A stretch of DNA of 64,000 nucleotides from Photobacterium angustum (GCF_002954615.1 NZ_MSCJ01000001.1:2480001-2544000), one strand, 5' to 3'. Positions 10,574 to 21,519 are shown, numbered from the stretch's first letter. The notes: generated from the sequence alone by a model not told the origin. Program-made: numbers and translations.

Positions 10574-13309
10574 TTAGTTGATCTTACCGTGACATTGCTT
10601 GTACTTCTTACCAGAACCACAAGGGCAAGGCTCATTACGGCCTACTTTACGCTCTTCACGCTCGTAAGTACCTTGTTGAGCTTCTACCTCTTCATTTGAT
10701 GATTCATCAGTGATTTGGCTTTCTGCACTTTGATGTTGGAACTGTTGACGACGAGCTAGCATTTCTGCCATTTGGCGACGTTCTTCTTCCATGCGATCAA
10801 CTTCTTCCTGCTGCTGTACACGTACCTTACTTAAGATAGCAACAACATCACTCTTCAAGTTATCTAGCATTTCTTCAAACAGTTCAAACGATTCACGCTT
10901 GTATTCCTGCTTAGGGTTCTTTTGTGCGTAACCACGTAGGTGAATACCTTGACGCAGGTGATCCATTGCCGCTAGGTGTTCTTTCCATAGCGTATCAAGG
11001 TTCTGTAGCATCACTGTTTTCTCGAAGTTACGTAGCACTTCAGCACCAACAACTGATTCTTTCTCACGGTAAACTTCAAGCGCTTTTTCTACAATGCGCT
11101 CACGAAGTGCTTCTTCGTAAAGTTTATCTTCGCTATCAAGCCAGTGTTGAATTGGTAGCTCAAGATCATAATCATCTTTCAGGCGAGTTTCTAACCCTTT
11201 GATGTCCCACATCTCTTCAAGCGATTGTGGTGGAATGTAGCTATCCATTAATGCATTTAGCACGTCTTCACGGTTGTGCTCAATCATTTCGCTGATATCT
11301 TCAGCATGCATTAATTCATCACGTAATTCGTAAACAACTTTACGCTGATCGTTGGCAACATCATCAAATTCAAGCAACTGCTTACGAATATCGAAGTTAC
11401 GACCTTCAACTTTACGTTGGGCGTTCTCGATAGCCTTTGATACCCAAGGGTGCTCAATCGCTTCGCCTTGCTCCATACCTAACTTCTTCATCATGCCTGA
11501 AACACGATCTGAAGCGAAGATACGCATTAAGCCATCTTCCATCGATAGGTAGAAACGAGAAGAACCAGCATCACCCTGACGACCCGCACGACCACGTAGC
11601 TGGTTATCGATACGACGAGATTCGTGACGCTCAGTACCAATGATGTGCAAGCCACCTGACGCTAATACCGCATCGTGTTTTTCTTGCCATTTGCCTTTGA
11701 TCTTCGCGATTTGATCTTCAGTTGGGTTATCTAGTTTTTCAACATCAGTCTTCCACGAACCACCAAGCATGATATCGGTACCACGACCGGCCATGTTAGT
11801 TGCAATAGTTACCGCACCCGGCGCACCAGCTTCTGCGATAATATCCGCTTCTTTTTCGTGGAATTTTGCGTTTAGTACGTTGTGTTTAATGCCTTCTTTC
11901 TTAAGTGCATTAGACAGTAACTCTGATTTTTCAATCGATACCGTACCCACCAAACAAGGCTGACCGTTTTGTACACGCTCTTTAATGTCTTGGCTAATTG
12001 CAGCAAACTTTTCAGTTTCTGTCATGTAAACCAAGTCACCGTTATCGATACGTGCCATTGGACGGTTAGTAGGAAGTACAACCGTATCTAGACCGTAGAT
12101 AGACTGGAATTCAAATGCTTCTGTATCAGCTGTACCTGTCATACCAGAAAGCTTATCGTATAAACGGAAGTAATTCTGGAAGGTAATCGATGCTAGCGTT
12201 TGGTTCTCATTTTGGATCTTCACGCCTTCTTTCGCTTCAACGGCTTGGTGAAGACCTTCAGACCAACGACGACCTGGCATTGTACGGCCAGTGTGTTCGT
12301 CAACGATGATCACTTCGTCGTCTTGGACGATGTAATCAACATCTTTTTCAAATAGCACGTGTGCACGTAAACCCGCATTTACGTGGTGCAACAAGCTAAT
12401 GTTTGCTGGAGAGTACAATGTATCGTGCTCTGCCATTAAGCCATTTTTGATTAATAGCTCTTCAACAAACTCCTGACCATTTTCAGTTAGATAAGCTTGC
12501 TTCGATTTTTCATCTACTGTGTAGTGACCTTCGCCACGGTACTCTTCGCTATCTTCTTTATCTTGACGAACAAGTAGAGGAATTAATTCATTAATCTTAA
12601 TGTACATTTCAGAGCTGTCTTCAGCAGGGCCTGAAATGATAAGCGGAGTACGTGCTTCATCAATTAAGATGGAGTCAACTTCATCGACAACCGCGAAGAA
12701 ACGTTCGCGTTGAACACGATCTTCTGGGCGGAATGCCATGTTATCGCGCAAGTAGTCAAAGCCAAATTCGTTATTCGTTCCGTAAAGAACATCTGCTGCA
12801 TATGCTTCTTTTTTCGCAGGTGGTGACATATTAGGTACGTTTACACCTACAGTCATGCCGAGGAATTCAAATAACTCGCGGTTAGTTTCGGCATCACGTG
12901 CTGCTAGGTAATCGTTCACGGTTACGATATGAACGCCTTTACCTGTTAAAGCATTTAAGTATGAAGGAAGAGTTGCAGTCAGAGTTTTACCTTCACCGGT
13001 ACGCATTTCTGCAATTTTACAATCATTCAATACCATACCGCCAAGCAGCTGGACATCGAAGTGGCGCATACCGTAAATACGCTTGGATGCTTCACGAACG
13101 GTCGCGAAGGCTTCTGGTAGTAGTTGATCTAGCGTTTCACCTTGCTCTAAACGCTCACGAAATTCAGCTGTTTTTGCTTTCAGCTCATGATCTTGTAGGC
13201 TTTCAAATTGAGGCTCTAGCTTATTGATTTGATCAACAATTTTGCGCATACGACGCAGAGTGCGGTCGTTACGGCTACCGATAACTTTAGTCAGTAGTTT
13301 TGATAACAT
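10574..13309 (-). CDS. secA: Preprotein translocase ATPase SecA
   Basis: SecA is the motor that drives unfolded preproteins through SecYEG. The 911-residue protein (E. coli 901) carries Walker [10 protein letters not shown] near residues 101-109, the DEVD box ([18 protein letters not shown]), the preprotein cross-linking domain, helicase motifs such as [10 protein letters not shown] and RGRAGRQGD, and a C-terminal zinc SEC-C motif [14 protein letters not shown] preceded by an acidic, Gln-rich linker. The start at 13309 has only a weak ribosome site. There is no recognisable secM upstream; the leader holds a 41-codon ORF instead. Confidence 0.98.
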   Translation of the reverse strand: MLSKLLTKVIGSRNDRTLRRMRKIVDQINKLEPQFESLQDHELKAKTAEFRERLEQGETLDQLLPEAFATVREASKRIYGMRHFDVQLLGGMVLNDCKIAEMRTGEGKTLTATLPSYLNALTGKGVHIVTVNDYLAARDAETNRELFEFLGMTVGVNVPNMSPPAKKEAYAADVLYGTNNEFGFDYLRDNMAFRPEDRVQRERFFAVVDEVDSILIDEARTPLIISGPAEDSSEMYIKINELIPLLVRQDKEDSEEYRGEGHYTVDEKSKQAYLTENGQEFVEELLIKNGLMAEHDTLYSPANISLLHHVNAGLRAHVLFEKDVDYIVQDDEVIIVDEHTGRTMPGRRWSEGLHQAVEAKEGVKIQNENQTLASITFQNYFRLYDKLSGMTGTADTEAFEFQSIYGLDTVVLPTNRPMARIDNGDLVYMTETEKFAAISQDIKERVQNGQPCLVGTVSIEKSELLSNALKKEGIKHNVLNAKFHEKEADIIAEAGAPGAVTIATNMAGRGTDIMLGGSWKTDVEKLDNPTEDQIAKIKGKWQEKHDAVLASGGLHIIGTERHESRRIDNQLRGRAGRQGDAGSSRFYLSMEDGLMRIFASDRVSGMMKKLGMEQGEAIEHPWVSKAIENAQRKVEGRNFDIRKQLLEFDDVANDQRKVVYELRDELMHAEDISEMIEHNREDVLNALMDSYIPPQSLEEMWDIKGLETRLKDDYDLELPIQHWLDSEDKLYEEALRERIVEKALEVYREKESVVGAEVLRNFEKTVMLQNLDTLWKEHLAAMDHLRQGIHLRGYAQKNPKQEYKRESFELFEEMLDNLKSDVVAILSKVRVQQQEEVDRMEEERRQMAEMLARRQQFQHQSAESQITDESSNEEVEAQQGTYEREERKVGRNEPCPCGSGKKYKQCHGKIN

Positions 13310-13738
13310 GGCGATGCCGTTTTCTCTTTGTTATATCAGCGTATCTATTGCTGAATCGCTTAATCTGGTTTCATTCTCTGGGGGACCGTAAGCAATCCCT
13401 GTCCCACTAGAATCGCCACAATGGTGACTAAGAGGATAATCCTGAAACTGTGTCATACTAACATTGTGCCATGAAAACCACTTTTCAAGGGGTCTTCATT
13501 AATAACCATCACCACATAAAACGAGATAGCAATTTAACGCTTAAACACGACGGTGACAGTAACAACACTTGCAGGTACATCTTTCAAGTTATATTAACCT
13601 ATATGAGTGATATAATAAGTCATATTAGTGTCATCGCCTATGGGAAAAGCAGGCTTAGCACTTTTTATATTCGAAAAATTAGGATCATATCCGCAATTTT
13701 TCAACTTTGAGCAACATCATTACTTAGGATCACTGACG
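13310..13738. other. Divergent secA/dciA intergenic region
   Basis: This 429-bp region separates secA (minus) from dciA (plus). On the secA side it contains a 41-codon ORF (13331-13456). On the dciA side are promoter-like elements: TTGCAG at 13569-13574, 17 bp, then TATTAA at 13592-13597, and a perfect TATAAT at 13611-13616. A possible extended -10 for secA (minus strand TGTTAGTAT, around 13455-13463) overlaps the start of the small ORF. Confidence 0.5.
13331..13456 (-). CDS. Small ORF in the secA leader (41 codons), doubtful
   Basis: An ATG at 13456 opens a 41-codon frame ending at TAA 21 nt before secA. The predicted peptide has a GTGIAYGPP stretch that loosely resembles the GIRAGP end of the E. 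coli SecM arrest sequence. However, there is no ribosome site, no signal peptide, and a possible secA -10 overlaps the ATG. It may simply be untranslated leader. Confidence 0.2.
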   Translation of the reverse strand: MTQFQDYPLSHHCGDSSGTGIAYGPPENETRLSDSAIDTLI

Positions 13739-14197
13739 ATGAGAGATCGCCGTCCCCAAACTACCGGGGATCTTTTAGAAGAAACTGGGTTTAATAATAT
13801 TCAACAACGAGCTATCGCATTAAGTCAGTTAAATACTGCGGTAAAGCAGCATGTTAATTGTGCTGAACATTGCCGTGTAAGTAATTATCGTCATGGAATA
13901 TTAATTATAGAAACCGAATCTGCTGCGTGGTCGATGCGTCTTAATTACGAACGCCACACTTTGATGATGAAGTTACGAGAAAAACTATTGCCAAAGTTGC
14001 AAGATATTGAAATAAAAGTGAACCCTTCTCTTGCTGCGGTACAGAAACAGCGACAAGAAAAAATACCCGATATTATACAAAAGCCAATCACAGAAGTTGC
14101 TGCCCAGCATCTCTTAGCAACGGCCGCAAGCGCACCTGAAAAAGTTAAAAAGCGTTTAGAACGCCTTGCCCTGCTAGCACAAAAACAAAAACGCTAG
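13739..14197 (+). CDS. dciA: Replicative helicase loader DciA (DUF721)
   Basis: The 152-residue product is a DUF721 protein. In bacteria lacking DnaC/DnaI, DciA assists loading of the replicative helicase DnaB; the V. cholerae protein has been studied for this. The N-terminal KH-like domain is visible (about residues 10-100: LNTAVKQHVNCAEHCRVSNYRHGILIIETESAAWSMRL), followed by a basic, helical C-terminal tail. I chose ATG 13739 because TAGGAT lies 8 nt upstream and the sequence fits the family; the open frame could start 37 codons earlier. The position between secA and lpxC is typical of Vibrionaceae. Confidence 0.85.
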   Translation: MRDRRPQTTGDLLEETGFNNIQQRAIALSQLNTAVKQHVNCAEHCRVSNYRHGILIIETESAAWSMRLNYERHTLMMKLREKLLPKLQDIEIKVNPSLAAVQKQRQEKIPDIIQKPITEVAAQHLLATAASAPEKVKKRLERLALLAQKQKR

Positions 14198-14220
14198 TGT
14201 AAATAAAATCCAGATACAAA

Positions 14221-14248
14221 AACGCCGAGCAACAGCTCGGCGTTTTTT
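14221..14248. terminator. Bidirectional terminator between dciA and lpxC
   Basis: AACGCCGAGC (14221-14230) pairs perfectly with GCTCGGCGTT (14235-14244) around an AACA loop, with a T-run on the plus strand and A-rich DNA on the other side. Confidence 0.92.
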
Positions 14249-14268
14249 AATTCTTTTCGCATTTGGTA

Positions 14269-15186
14269 TTAAGCGAGAACCATTCCTGGTTGAGCAAAAG
14301 TAACCGGTACCTGCTGCTCATCTTCAAAAGTGGACCATTCATAGGCTTCTTGATCAGCAAGTACTGCACGTAGTAATTGGTTATTTAACGCATGTCCTGA
14401 TTTATAAGCACGCATCTCACCAATAATGTTATGACCACACATGTAGAGATCACCAATGGCATCCAATACTTTGTGAGTCACTAACTCATTGTCAAAACGC
14501 AAACCGTCATCATTAAGAATACGATAATCATCCAATACAATAGCGTTATCGAAACTACCACCTAAACATAAGTTTTGTGATTGTAAGTATTCGATATCAC
14601 GCATAAAACCAAAGGTTCGTGCGCGGCTGATATTTTTAACAAAAGACTTACTTGAAAAATCTAACACTAGACGCTGCTGATCTGATTCAATCGCAGGGTG
14701 GTTAAACTCGATAGCAAAATCCAGACGGAAACCGTTATAAGGAACAAGTTCCGCCCATTTGTCGCCATCTTCAATGCGAACAGGTTTTTTGATACGTAAA
14801 AAACGCTTAGGCGCATTCAACGTTTCAATACCTGCAGATTGAAGCAGGTAGATAAATGGGCTCGCGCTACCATCCATAATAGGAATTTCTGGTGCGTTAA
14901 CTTCGATAATCACGTTATCGATACCCATACCTGCTAGTGCAGCATTCAAGTGCTCAACCGTTGAAATACGCACGCCCTCTTCATTTACAAGAGCTGTACA
15001 TAACATGGTATCGCGCACAGAGTCTGCATTTGCAGGAAAATCCACAGGGGGATTTAAATCTGTTCGACGATAAATCACGCCTGTATTAGCGGCTGCAGGA
15101 CGCAGAATAAGCGTCACTTTACGTCCAGAGTGGAGACCCACACCAGTCGTTTGCACAATGCTTTTAAGTGTACGTTGTCTGATCAT
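14269..15186 (-). CDS. lpxC: UDP-3-O-acyl-N-acetylglucosamine deacetylase
   Basis: LpxC carries out the committed step of lipid A synthesis, a zinc-dependent deacetylation. The start at 15186 gives [21 protein letters not shown] and 305 residues, the same length as E. coli LpxC; the open frame extends five codons further up. Zinc ligands and catalytic residues fit the family: His79 in [10 protein letters not shown] and the [16 protein letters not shown]...SGHALNN region. It is the last gene of the division cluster. The C-terminal tail ends ...GMVLA, in line with the degron-bearing end of enterobacterial LpxC. Confidence 0.97.
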   Translation of the reverse strand: MIRQRTLKSIVQTTGVGLHSGRKVTLILRPAAANTGVIYRRTDLNPPVDFPANADSVRDTMLCTALVNEEGVRISTVEHLNAALAGMGIDNVIIEVNAPEIPIMDGSASPFIYLLQSAGIETLNAPKRFLRIKKPVRIEDGDKWAELVPYNGFRLDFAIEFNHPAIESDQQRLVLDFSSKSFVKNISRARTFGFMRDIEYLQSQNLCLGGSFDNAIVLDDYRILNDDGLRFDNELVTHKVLDAIGDLYMCGHNIIGEMRAYKSGHALNNQLLRAVLADQEAYEWSTFEDEQQVPVTFAQPGMVLA

Positions 15187-15332
15187 CTGCTCATATCTCA
15201 ACTGTTAAACAAACTTTTGTCACAAAGCAACAAGGCTAAATAACACCCATTATCAAGTACAATTACGCAAAATGGGCATAAATAATACCATAAGCTACTA
15301 AATATCCAAAATAATTTGAAATAGGCTAAATG

Positions 15333-15362
15333 AGTGCCTTTAAACTAATCGTCAAAGGCACT
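15333..15362 (-). other. Hairpin in the ftsZ-lpxC intergenic region
   Basis: AGTGCCTTT (15333-15341) and AAAGGCACT (15354-15362) are exact complements with a 12-nt loop. It lies between the ftsZ stop and lpxC start, codirectional genes 286 bp apart. No T-run follows, so an attenuator, processing site or stability element is as likely as a terminator. Confidence 0.5.
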
Positions 15363-15472
15363 AATAAGTTACTGATTATGTAGCGATAAAAGCATAATAT
15401 TTCAATATAGAAATATCTAATATCATAAAGCTTTTATATACCCAATCAGCATTACCCTATTAACTATAGATA

Positions 15473-16615
15473 TTAATCAGCTTGTTTACGCAAAAATGCA
15501 GGAATATCTAAGTAATCATGATCAGCTTGTGGCTTAGCCGCCGTCGCTTGACCATCATTATTAGTTACTGTCTTTTCTTCAGCAACAACTGTTTTTTCTT
15601 GTGCTACTGTCGCTTGTACAGGCTTAGATGAAGTCACTAGCGTAATATCCGCTTTCACTTCTTTACCAATACCTGTAGCAACAACTGTTACACGTAGTTC
15701 ATCAGTCATATCTGGATCTAAAGATGTACCGATAACAACAGTTGCGTTATCAGAAGCGAATGCTTTCACTGTGTTACCCACAGTTTCGAATTCGTCTAGA
15801 CGCATGTCCATACCTGCAGTGATGTTAACAAGAACACCACGTGCACCAGCTAGATCGATATCTTCTAGTAGTGGACTAGAAATTGCCATTTCAGCCGCTT
15901 CTTCAGCACGGTCGTCGCCAGAAGCAACACCGCTACCCATCATCGCATGACCCATTTCAGACATTACTGTACGTACGTCAGCAAAGTCGACGTTGATCAT
16001 ACCAGGGCGTGTGATTAGCTCAGCAATACCTTGAACAGCGTTCTTAAGAACGTCATTTGCTTTAGCAAAAGCGTCAAGCAATGTGATTCCACGACCAAGT
16101 ACTTTTAGTAGCTTTTCGTTTGGAATCGTAATCAATGAATCAACATGCTTAGAAAGCTCATCGATACCTTGCTCAGCAAAAGCCATACGCTTCTTACCTT
16201 CGAAGCTAAATGGTTTAGTCACCACCGCAACAGTAAGAATGCCTAGCTCTTTTGCCACTTCAGCAATGATTGGAGCAGCACCTGTACCAGTACCACCACC
16301 CATACCAGCAGCAATGAAGATCATATCAGAGCCTTCTAGCTCTTTTTTGATTGCTTCACGGTCTTCTAGTGCAGAATCACGACCTACTTGTGGGTTAGCA
16401 CCCGCACCCAAACCTTTAGTGATATCACCACCGATTTGAATAACTGTACTTACGCTTGTTTTACGTAGTGCTTGTGCATCAGTGTTAACACTAATGAACT
16501 GCACGCCTTCGATAGATTCACGTACCATGTGATCGACAGCATTACCGCCGCCGCCGCCAACGCCAATGACCTTAATTACCGCTTCATCAGACATTTCCAT
16601 CATCGGTTCAAACAT
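15473..16615 (-). CDS. ftsZ: Cell division tubulin FtsZ
   Basis: FtsZ polymerises with GTP into the Z ring that organises division. The 380-residue protein has the tubulin signature GGGTGTG at 106-112, the T7 loop region with [11 protein letters not shown], a variable linker rich in Thr, Val and Ala, and the conserved C-terminal peptide [10 protein letters not shown] that binds FtsA, ZipA and ZapD. The ribosome site GGAGAG is close to ATG 16615. It follows ftsA by 32 bp. Confidence 0.98.
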   Translation of the reverse strand: MFEPMMEMSDEAVIKVIGVGGGGGNAVDHMVRESIEGVQFISVNTDAQALRKTSVSTVIQIGGDITKGLGAGANPQVGRDSALEDREAIKKELEGSDMIFIAAGMGGGTGTGAAPIIAEVAKELGILTVAVVTKPFSFEGKKRMAFAEQGIDELSKHVDSLITIPNEKLLKVLGRGITLLDAFAKANDVLKNAVQGIAELITRPGMINVDFADVRTVMSEMGHAMMGSGVASGDDRAEEAAEMAISSPLLEDIDLAGARGVLVNITAGMDMRLDEFETVGNTVKAFASDNATVVIGTSLDPDMTDELRVTVVATGIGKEVKADITLVTSSKPVQATVAQEKTVVAEEKTVTNNDGQATAAKPQADHDYLDIPAFLRKQAD

Positions 16616-16647
16616 GTGTTCTCTCCGTTATCCTGTTCGCATCAGGT

Positions 16648-17904
16648 TTAAAATTCTTTTTTTAACCAACCACTGATTCGTGAAAATAAACCAGTAACTG
16701 AACGTTTAGGTTCTAGCTCATTTTCATCAAATGATTGACTGTCCTTTCCGTAATGCAGTAATCCTACTGCAGTTGCATAAGTTGGGGCCTGAACATAGTC
16801 AGTTAAACCACTTAACTCTAAAGGTTGACCAATACGCACTTGGTGACGGAACACCCGTTCTGCACATTCAGTCAAACCTTCCATTTGTGCAGCGCCCCCG
16901 GTTAGGACGATGCCCGCGGCTAAGTGGTGTTTAACACCCGCTTCACGCAACTGTTCTTGTACTGTTAACAGCTTTTGATTAACCAGCCCCAGCAATTCGC
17001 TGTAACGAGGCTCTATCACTTCTGCTAGTGTCTGGCTTTGTAAGCTACGAGATGGTCGACCTCCAACACTTGGGACATCAACCTTAGCATCTTTACTCAC
17101 CAATTCACTCAGCGCACAGCCGTATTTCACTTTAATATCTTCAGCGTCACCCGGCGGTGTACCAAATGCATAAGCAATATCACTGGTTACCACATTACCT
17201 GCATACGGAATTACTGCCGCATGACGTAATGCACCACCAGACCAAATAGCAAGATCCATCGTACCGCCGCCAATATCGACAACACATACGCCGAGCTCTC
17301 GCTCATCCGGTGTCAGTACAGCATAGCTTGATGCTAATCCTGAGAAAATCAGATGATCAACTTTCAAGTCACAACGCTCTACTGCTTTAACGATGTTTTT
17401 CGCCATGTCATTGTGACACGTGATCAAATGAACACTGGCTTCCATACGAACTCCTGATAAACCAACAGGGTTTTTAATCCCCTCCTGATAATCAATAGCA
17501 AATTCCTGAGGAATTACATGTAAAGTTCGTTGTTCATCGCTTAATTTTACTGACTTCGCCGTATGAATAACATTATCGACGTCGTCTTGAGTTACTTCTT
17601 TTTCAGAAATTGGCACCATGCCTTTCTCTGTTTGGCAACTAATATGTTTACCTGATAACGACAAGTACACGGAACTGATTTGGCATTCAGCCATTAACTC
17701 AGCTTTATCAACGGCTCGTTGCACTGATTTAACAACAGATTCAAGGTCATTGACCCCGCCTTTATCCATTCCGCGTGACGGACTGCTTCCCATACCGATA
17801 ACATTTACTGTGTTATCGGGCAGCACTTCCCCAACCAAAGCCGTAACTTCGGATGTGCCGATATCAAGACCAACGATAAGTTTTTGATCTGCAGCCTTAG
17901 TCAT
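16648..17904 (-). CDS. ftsA: Cell division actin-like ATPase FtsA
   Basis: FtsA tethers FtsZ to the membrane and recruits later division proteins. The 418-residue protein has actin-fold phosphate loops (VGLDIGTSEVTALV and VVDIGGGTMDLAIW), the adenosine motif GIVLTGGAAQMEG and the C-terminal amphipathic membrane helix SRISGWLKKEF. I chose ATG 17904; an in-frame GTG two codons upstream (17910) is possible. It lies between ftsQ (6 bp beyond the alternative start) and ftsZ. Confidence 0.97.
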   Translation of the reverse strand: MTKAADQKLIVGLDIGTSEVTALVGEVLPDNTVNVIGMGSSPSRGMDKGGVNDLESVVKSVQRAVDKAELMAECQISSVYLSLSGKHISCQTEKGMVPISEKEVTQDDVDNVIHTAKSVKLSDEQRTLHVIPQEFAIDYQEGIKNPVGLSGVRMEASVHLITCHNDMAKNIVKAVERCDLKVDHLIFSGLASSYAVLTPDERELGVCVVDIGGGTMDLAIWSGGALRHAAVIPYAGNVVTSDIAYAFGTPPGDAEDIKVKYGCALSELVSKDAKVDVPSVGGRPSRSLQSQTLAEVIEPRYSELLGLVNQKLLTVQEQLREAGVKHHLAAGIVLTGGAAQMEGLTECAERVFRHQVRIGQPLELSGLTDYVQAPTYATAVGLLHYGKDSQSFDENELEPKRSVTGLFSRISGWLKKEF

Positions 17905-17916
17905 TAACACACGCTC

Positions 17917-18702
17917 TTATTTGGTATCCGATACATGAGCATCATGTTCCGGTATTGTTTTCCAACCCACAGCTGCGCCAGTATCATAACGCAAATCCAC
18001 ATATTCTATCGGTTTATTCAGTTTTACTAATTCTGGATAAATTTCGATAAAACGCTTAAGACGCTCCATTCGAGCCTCTCGGCCCAAGTCAAGCGTAATG
18101 CCATTGGCTAATAAGATTCGCCAAGCTCGACGTTCATTTAATGATAACGACGCGATACTTAAGCCAGCTTTCTTCAGTAAGGGACGCATTTCTCGCAATG
18201 CAGCTAATACCTCTTCACTACTAGCCTCAGGGCCAGAGAGATTAGTCAGGTTTAAATCTGCAACTTGCTCAGCAGGCGCTTTAAAGACTTGGCCATCTTT
18301 ATTAACCAAATATTTATGATCCCATTGCGCTACTGGTTGGTTTTCTACAATGAAAACTTTGATCGTATCAGGCCACTGTTTTCGTACTGCAGCATGAGCA
18401 ACCCACGGCAGAGCCTCTACATGAGCCTGAATCGTATTGACATCTTGGGTCATAAAAGTACCAAGATGATCAATTGTTAATATCGTCTGGCGTACATTGT
18501 CTTTGGTTAGATAATGCAATTGCCCTTGAATCACTAATTGTGACAAGGGCAGACGGTTAGTATCTGTCATCCAGCTTTTTGTTGCACTGAATAACCAAAC
18601 CGTAAAACCAATGACAAAGAGGAAAAACGCCAACCCACCCCAACGTGACCACTTTTTTGGCGATGGATGCATATACTCTTGGTCTACGACTTCTTCAGTC
18701 AT
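17917..18702 (-). CDS. ftsQ: Cell division protein FtsQ
   Basis: FtsQ is a bitopic division protein that connects early and late divisome components through FtsL-FtsB. The 261 residues show a short cytoplasmic N-terminus, one membrane segment (GGLAFFLFVIGFTVWLF, about 23-39), a POTRA domain beginning LPLSQLVIQGQLHYL, and the FtsQ beta domain with the YVDLRYDTGAAVGWK end. E. coli has ddlB between murC and ftsQ; here there is none, and a predicted terminator and promoter precede ftsQ. Confidence 0.95.
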   Translation of the reverse strand: MTEEVVDQEYMHPSPKKWSRWGGLAFFLFVIGFTVWLFSATKSWMTDTNRLPLSQLVIQGQLHYLTKDNVRQTILTIDHLGTFMTQDVNTIQAHVEALPWVAHAAVRKQWPDTIKVFIVENQPVAQWDHKYLVNKDGQVFKAPAEQVADLNLTNLSGPEASSEEVLAALREMRPLLKKAGLSIASLSLNERRAWRILLANGITLDLGREARMERLKRFIEIYPELVKLNKPIEYVDLRYDTGAAVGWKTIPEHDAHVSDTK

Positions 18703-18796
18703 TGTTTACTCTTCGCTTTACTCATTCAGCTTAACCTTACCATACAGGTATAAATTAGCCGTCAGCTATCTCAGATGTAATAAGCAAAGTTAAACG

Positions 18797-18825
18797 ATTA
18801 TACCGAGCAACTCGACCCACTCCAA
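18797..18825 (-). promoter_or_regulatory. Predicted promoter for ftsQAZ
   Basis: On the minus strand TTGGAG (18825-18820), a 17-bp spacer and a perfect TATAAT (18802-18797) lie about 95 bp upstream of the ftsQ start. It sits just after the terminator hairpin that follows murC. Confidence 0.55.
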
Positions 18826-18889
18826 CACTCATGAGGCGTTTTATGTGCACAACCTGAGAATAATTTTCTATATATCCACCAAAATATCG

Positions 18890-18934
18890 AAAAAAACAAA
18901 ATAACTGGCTATTGTGTACACAATCTATAGCCAG
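18890..18934 (-). terminator. Terminator after murC, inside the dcw cluster
   Basis: CTGGCTAT (18905-18912) and ATAGCCAG (18927-18934) form the stem; the interior contains the perfect palindrome ATTGTGTACACAAT (18911-18924). On the minus strand the stem is followed by TTATTTTGTTTTTTT. This looks like a factor-independent terminator for the upstream mur genes. Confidence 0.65.
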
Positions 18935-18975
18935 CTATTATCATTTTCGACGCATACATATTGCCATATACTAAT

Positions 18976-20439
18976 TTATACGTCTTTTTTCATCGTCTCG
19001 ATATTTAGCTTCATTTCTGCTAGCTGACGCGCTATTTTGCCGACATCACCTGCACCTTGTGTCAAAACTAAATCATCATTTTGAATAATATTTGCAAGAA
19101 TAGCTGGCAGCTCTTCTGCTTCAGGTACGAAAATAGGATCAATTTTGCCACGAGAGCGGATAGTACGACATAACGCTCGACCATCAGCCCCTGCAATAGG
19201 TGCTTCACCCGCAGAATAAACATCAAGCATTACCAATACATCCACTTGATCGAGTACATTGGCAAAGTCATCATAGAGATCGCGAGTACGGCTATAACGG
19301 TGAGGCTGGAAAATCATCACTAAGCGTTTATCTGCCCACCCTGCACGCGCAGCTTGAATCGTTACATCCACTTCACTTGGGTGATGACCATAATCATCCA
19401 CCAGCATTACATTACCATTGCCCGTTTCAAATTCACCTAAATGATCAAAACGTCGACCTGTACCCTCAAACTCAATTAACGCGCGCATGATGGCGTCATC
19501 ATCAACGCCTTCTTCTGTAGCAACAGCAATCGCTGCTGTTGCATTTAAAGCATTATGTTTACCTGGGATATTTAGGGTGATATTAAGAGCAGGTTTATCT
19601 TTGCGTAGTACTGTGAAATGACCTTGATGCCCTGTTTGCGTATAATTGGTGATGCGAACATCAGCGTCTTCCGCAAAACCATAAGTGATCATTGGACGAC
19701 CCACACGCGGCAGTAATTCACGTACTACAGGATCATCAATACACATAACGGCTAACCCATAAAATGGCAGATTATGTAGAAAATCAATGAAGGTTTGCTT
19801 TAATACTTCAAAATCGCCGCCATAAGTATCCATATGATCAGCTTCAATGTTAGTGACCACACACACCATAGGTTGAAGGTGTAAGAAAGAGGCGTCACTT
19901 TCATCAGCTTCTGCGATTAAATAACGGCTGCAACCTAAGCGTGCGTTAGTCCCTGCACTTTTTACTAATCCACCATTAACGAACGTTGGATCTAAGCCGG
20001 CTTCAGAATAAATCTGTGTCGTTAATGCTGTCGTTGTTGTCTTACCGTGTGTGCCAGCAATGGCAATACCATGGCGATAGCGCATTAATTCAGCTAACAT
20101 TTCAGCACGACGAACTACGGGAATACGTAACTCAGTTGCTGCCATCAGCTCTGGGTTTTCTTTACTAATAGCTGTTGAAGCAACAACAACGCTAGCACCC
20201 TGAATATTTTCAGCAGAGTGACCAAAAAAGATCTCTGCACCTTTCGCTGTCAAACGGTTTGTTACAGCATTCGGCGCAATATCAGAACCACTAATACGGT
20301 AGCCTTCATTTACAAGTACTTCTGCAATCCCGCTCATACCTGCGCCGCCAATGCCAACAAAGTGAATTCGCTCAACACGGCGCATCTCTGGCACCATTGT
20401 ACGAATTTTTGCTAATTGCTGGTTATCCAGTTTACTCAT
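18976..20439 (-). CDS. murC: UDP-N-acetylmuramate--L-alanine ligase MurC
   Basis: MurC adds L-Ala to UDP-MurNAc, the first peptide step of peptidoglycan precursor synthesis. The 487-residue protein has the N-terminal Rossmann motif [14 protein letters not shown], the ATP loop [12 protein letters not shown], the central ligase motifs ([18 protein letters not shown]) and the C-terminal YGHHPSEV segment. ATG 20439 was chosen over a GTG one codon upstream. murG ends 15 bp before it. Confidence 0.97.
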   Translation of the reverse strand: MSKLDNQQLAKIRTMVPEMRRVERIHFVGIGGAGMSGIAEVLVNEGYRISGSDIAPNAVTNRLTAKGAEIFFGHSAENIQGASVVVASTAISKENPELMAATELRIPVVRRAEMLAELMRYRHGIAIAGTHGKTTTTALTTQIYSEAGLDPTFVNGGLVKSAGTNARLGCSRYLIAEADESDASFLHLQPMVCVVTNIEADHMDTYGGDFEVLKQTFIDFLHNLPFYGLAVMCIDDPVVRELLPRVGRPMITYGFAEDADVRITNYTQTGHQGHFTVLRKDKPALNITLNIPGKHNALNATAAIAVATEEGVDDDAIMRALIEFEGTGRRFDHLGEFETGNGNVMLVDDYGHHPSEVDVTIQAARAGWADKRLVMIFQPHRYSRTRDLYDDFANVLDQVDVLVMLDVYSAGEAPIAGADGRALCRTIRSRGKIDPIFVPEAEELPAILANIIQNDDLVLTQGAGDVGKIARQLAEMKLNIETMKKDV

Positions 20440-20454
20440 CACTTTGTTCCCGTA

Positions 20455-21519
20455 TTAATTTTTTACTAGTGATTTAATCACGTTGGCTACTCGTTCATCG
20501 GCGTCAATAATAGCAGCCTCTCGTGCAGCACACGCCATTTTTTCAAGCGTATGACGATCTAATTTTTGGATCTCTTGCGCTAAACCTGACACTGTTAGAT
20601 CCATTTGCTCTATCATTTTTGCTGCGCCACATTGCACCAAGTGATCAGCATTAAGTGCCTGTTGACGATCTTTGTGCATAAATGGAATAAAGATGGCACC
20701 AACACCAGCAGCAGACAATTCAGAAACAGTTAACGCTCCTGAGCGGCAAACCACTAAATCAGCCCAACTATAAGCTGCAGCAACATCATCAATAAACTCG
20801 GTGACTTTGTGAGGCGTTGTGGTTTGATCGTTATAAGCCTGTTCAGTTGATTGCTGGCTACCTTTACCTGCTTGATGCCAAATGGTAACGCTATCACCTA
20901 ACACTTTTGCCACTTCAGGCATGGTCTGGTTCAAAATGCGTGCACCTTGACTGCCACCCATCACCAAAATGCGAATAGGGCCTGTACGCTCAGCAAATCG
21001 TTCAGCTGGAGCAGGTAAAACTGTCACATCATGGCGCACAGGATTACCCACTACTTCTTTATTAGCAAATGCTCCAGGAAATGCCTGTAGTACTTTCGCG
21101 GCAATTTTAGACAGCCACTGGTTTGTTAAACCAGCCACGGCATTTTGCTCATGCAATACAACAGGAACGCCTGATAGCCAAGCCGCAACACCGCCTGGAC
21201 CGCTAACATAGCCACCCATGCCAAGTACAACATCAGGCTGCCATGCTTTAATATATTTACGTGCTTGTAAAATAGCACCCACAATCTTAAATGGCGCAGT
21301 CAGTAAACGCAGTACACCTTGACCACGTAACCCTTTCACTTTGATGAAGTCGATTTCAATGCCATGCTTAGGCACTAAATCCGCTTCCATACGATCTGCG
21401 GTACCTAACCAGCGGATCTCCCATCCCTGCTGTTGTAATTTTTGTGCAACAGCAAGACCAGGAAAAACATGACCGCCAGTACCACCAGCCATTACTAATA
21501 AACGTTTATTCTTTGTCAT
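20455..21519 (-). CDS. murG: Lipid II synthase, GlcNAc transferase MurG
   Basis: MurG transfers GlcNAc from UDP-GlcNAc to lipid I on the cytoplasmic membrane face, giving lipid II. The 354-residue GT-B protein shows [14 protein letters not shown] near the N-terminus, the second glycine-rich loop [11 protein letters not shown] and the UDP-GlcNAc site [16 protein letters not shown]. The start at 21519 lies inside ftsW, so the genes overlap by 14 bp; six more upstream codons are open. Confidence 0.96.
   Translation of the reverse strand: MTKNKRLLVMAGGTGGHVFPGLAVAQKLQQQGWEIRWLGTADRMEADLVPKHGIEIDFIKVKGLRGQGVLRLLTAPFKIVGAILQARKYIKAWQPDVVLGMGGYVSGPGGVAAWLSGVPVVLHEQNAVAGLTNQWLSKIAAKVLQAFPGAFANKEVVGNPVRHDVTVLPAPAERFAERTGPIRILVMGGSQGARILNQTMPEVAKVLGDSVTIWHQAGKGSQQSTEQAYNDQTTTPHKVTEFIDDVAAAYSWADLVVCRSGALTVSELSAAGVGAIFIPFMHKDRQQALNADHLVQCGAAKMIEQMDLTVSGLAQEIQKLDRHTLEKMACAAREAAIIDADERVANVIKSLVKN

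Noticed and set aside
10924..13227. Several 60-110 codon open frames antisense to secA
   Set aside because: They are codon shadows of secA with no ribosome sites, domains or conservation that I recognise; the same holds for antisense frames over ftsZ, murA, degQ and others.
13358..13441. Hydrophobic frame upstream of secA as a SecM/VemP-like signal peptide protein
   Set aside because: The frame opens after a TGA and has no ATG or ribosome site before the hydrophobic run, so translation is not supported.
13440..13475. Sigma-54-like TGGCAC element upstream of secA on the minus strand
   Set aside because: The -12 GC element is not at the right distance; the sequence fits an extended -10 better.
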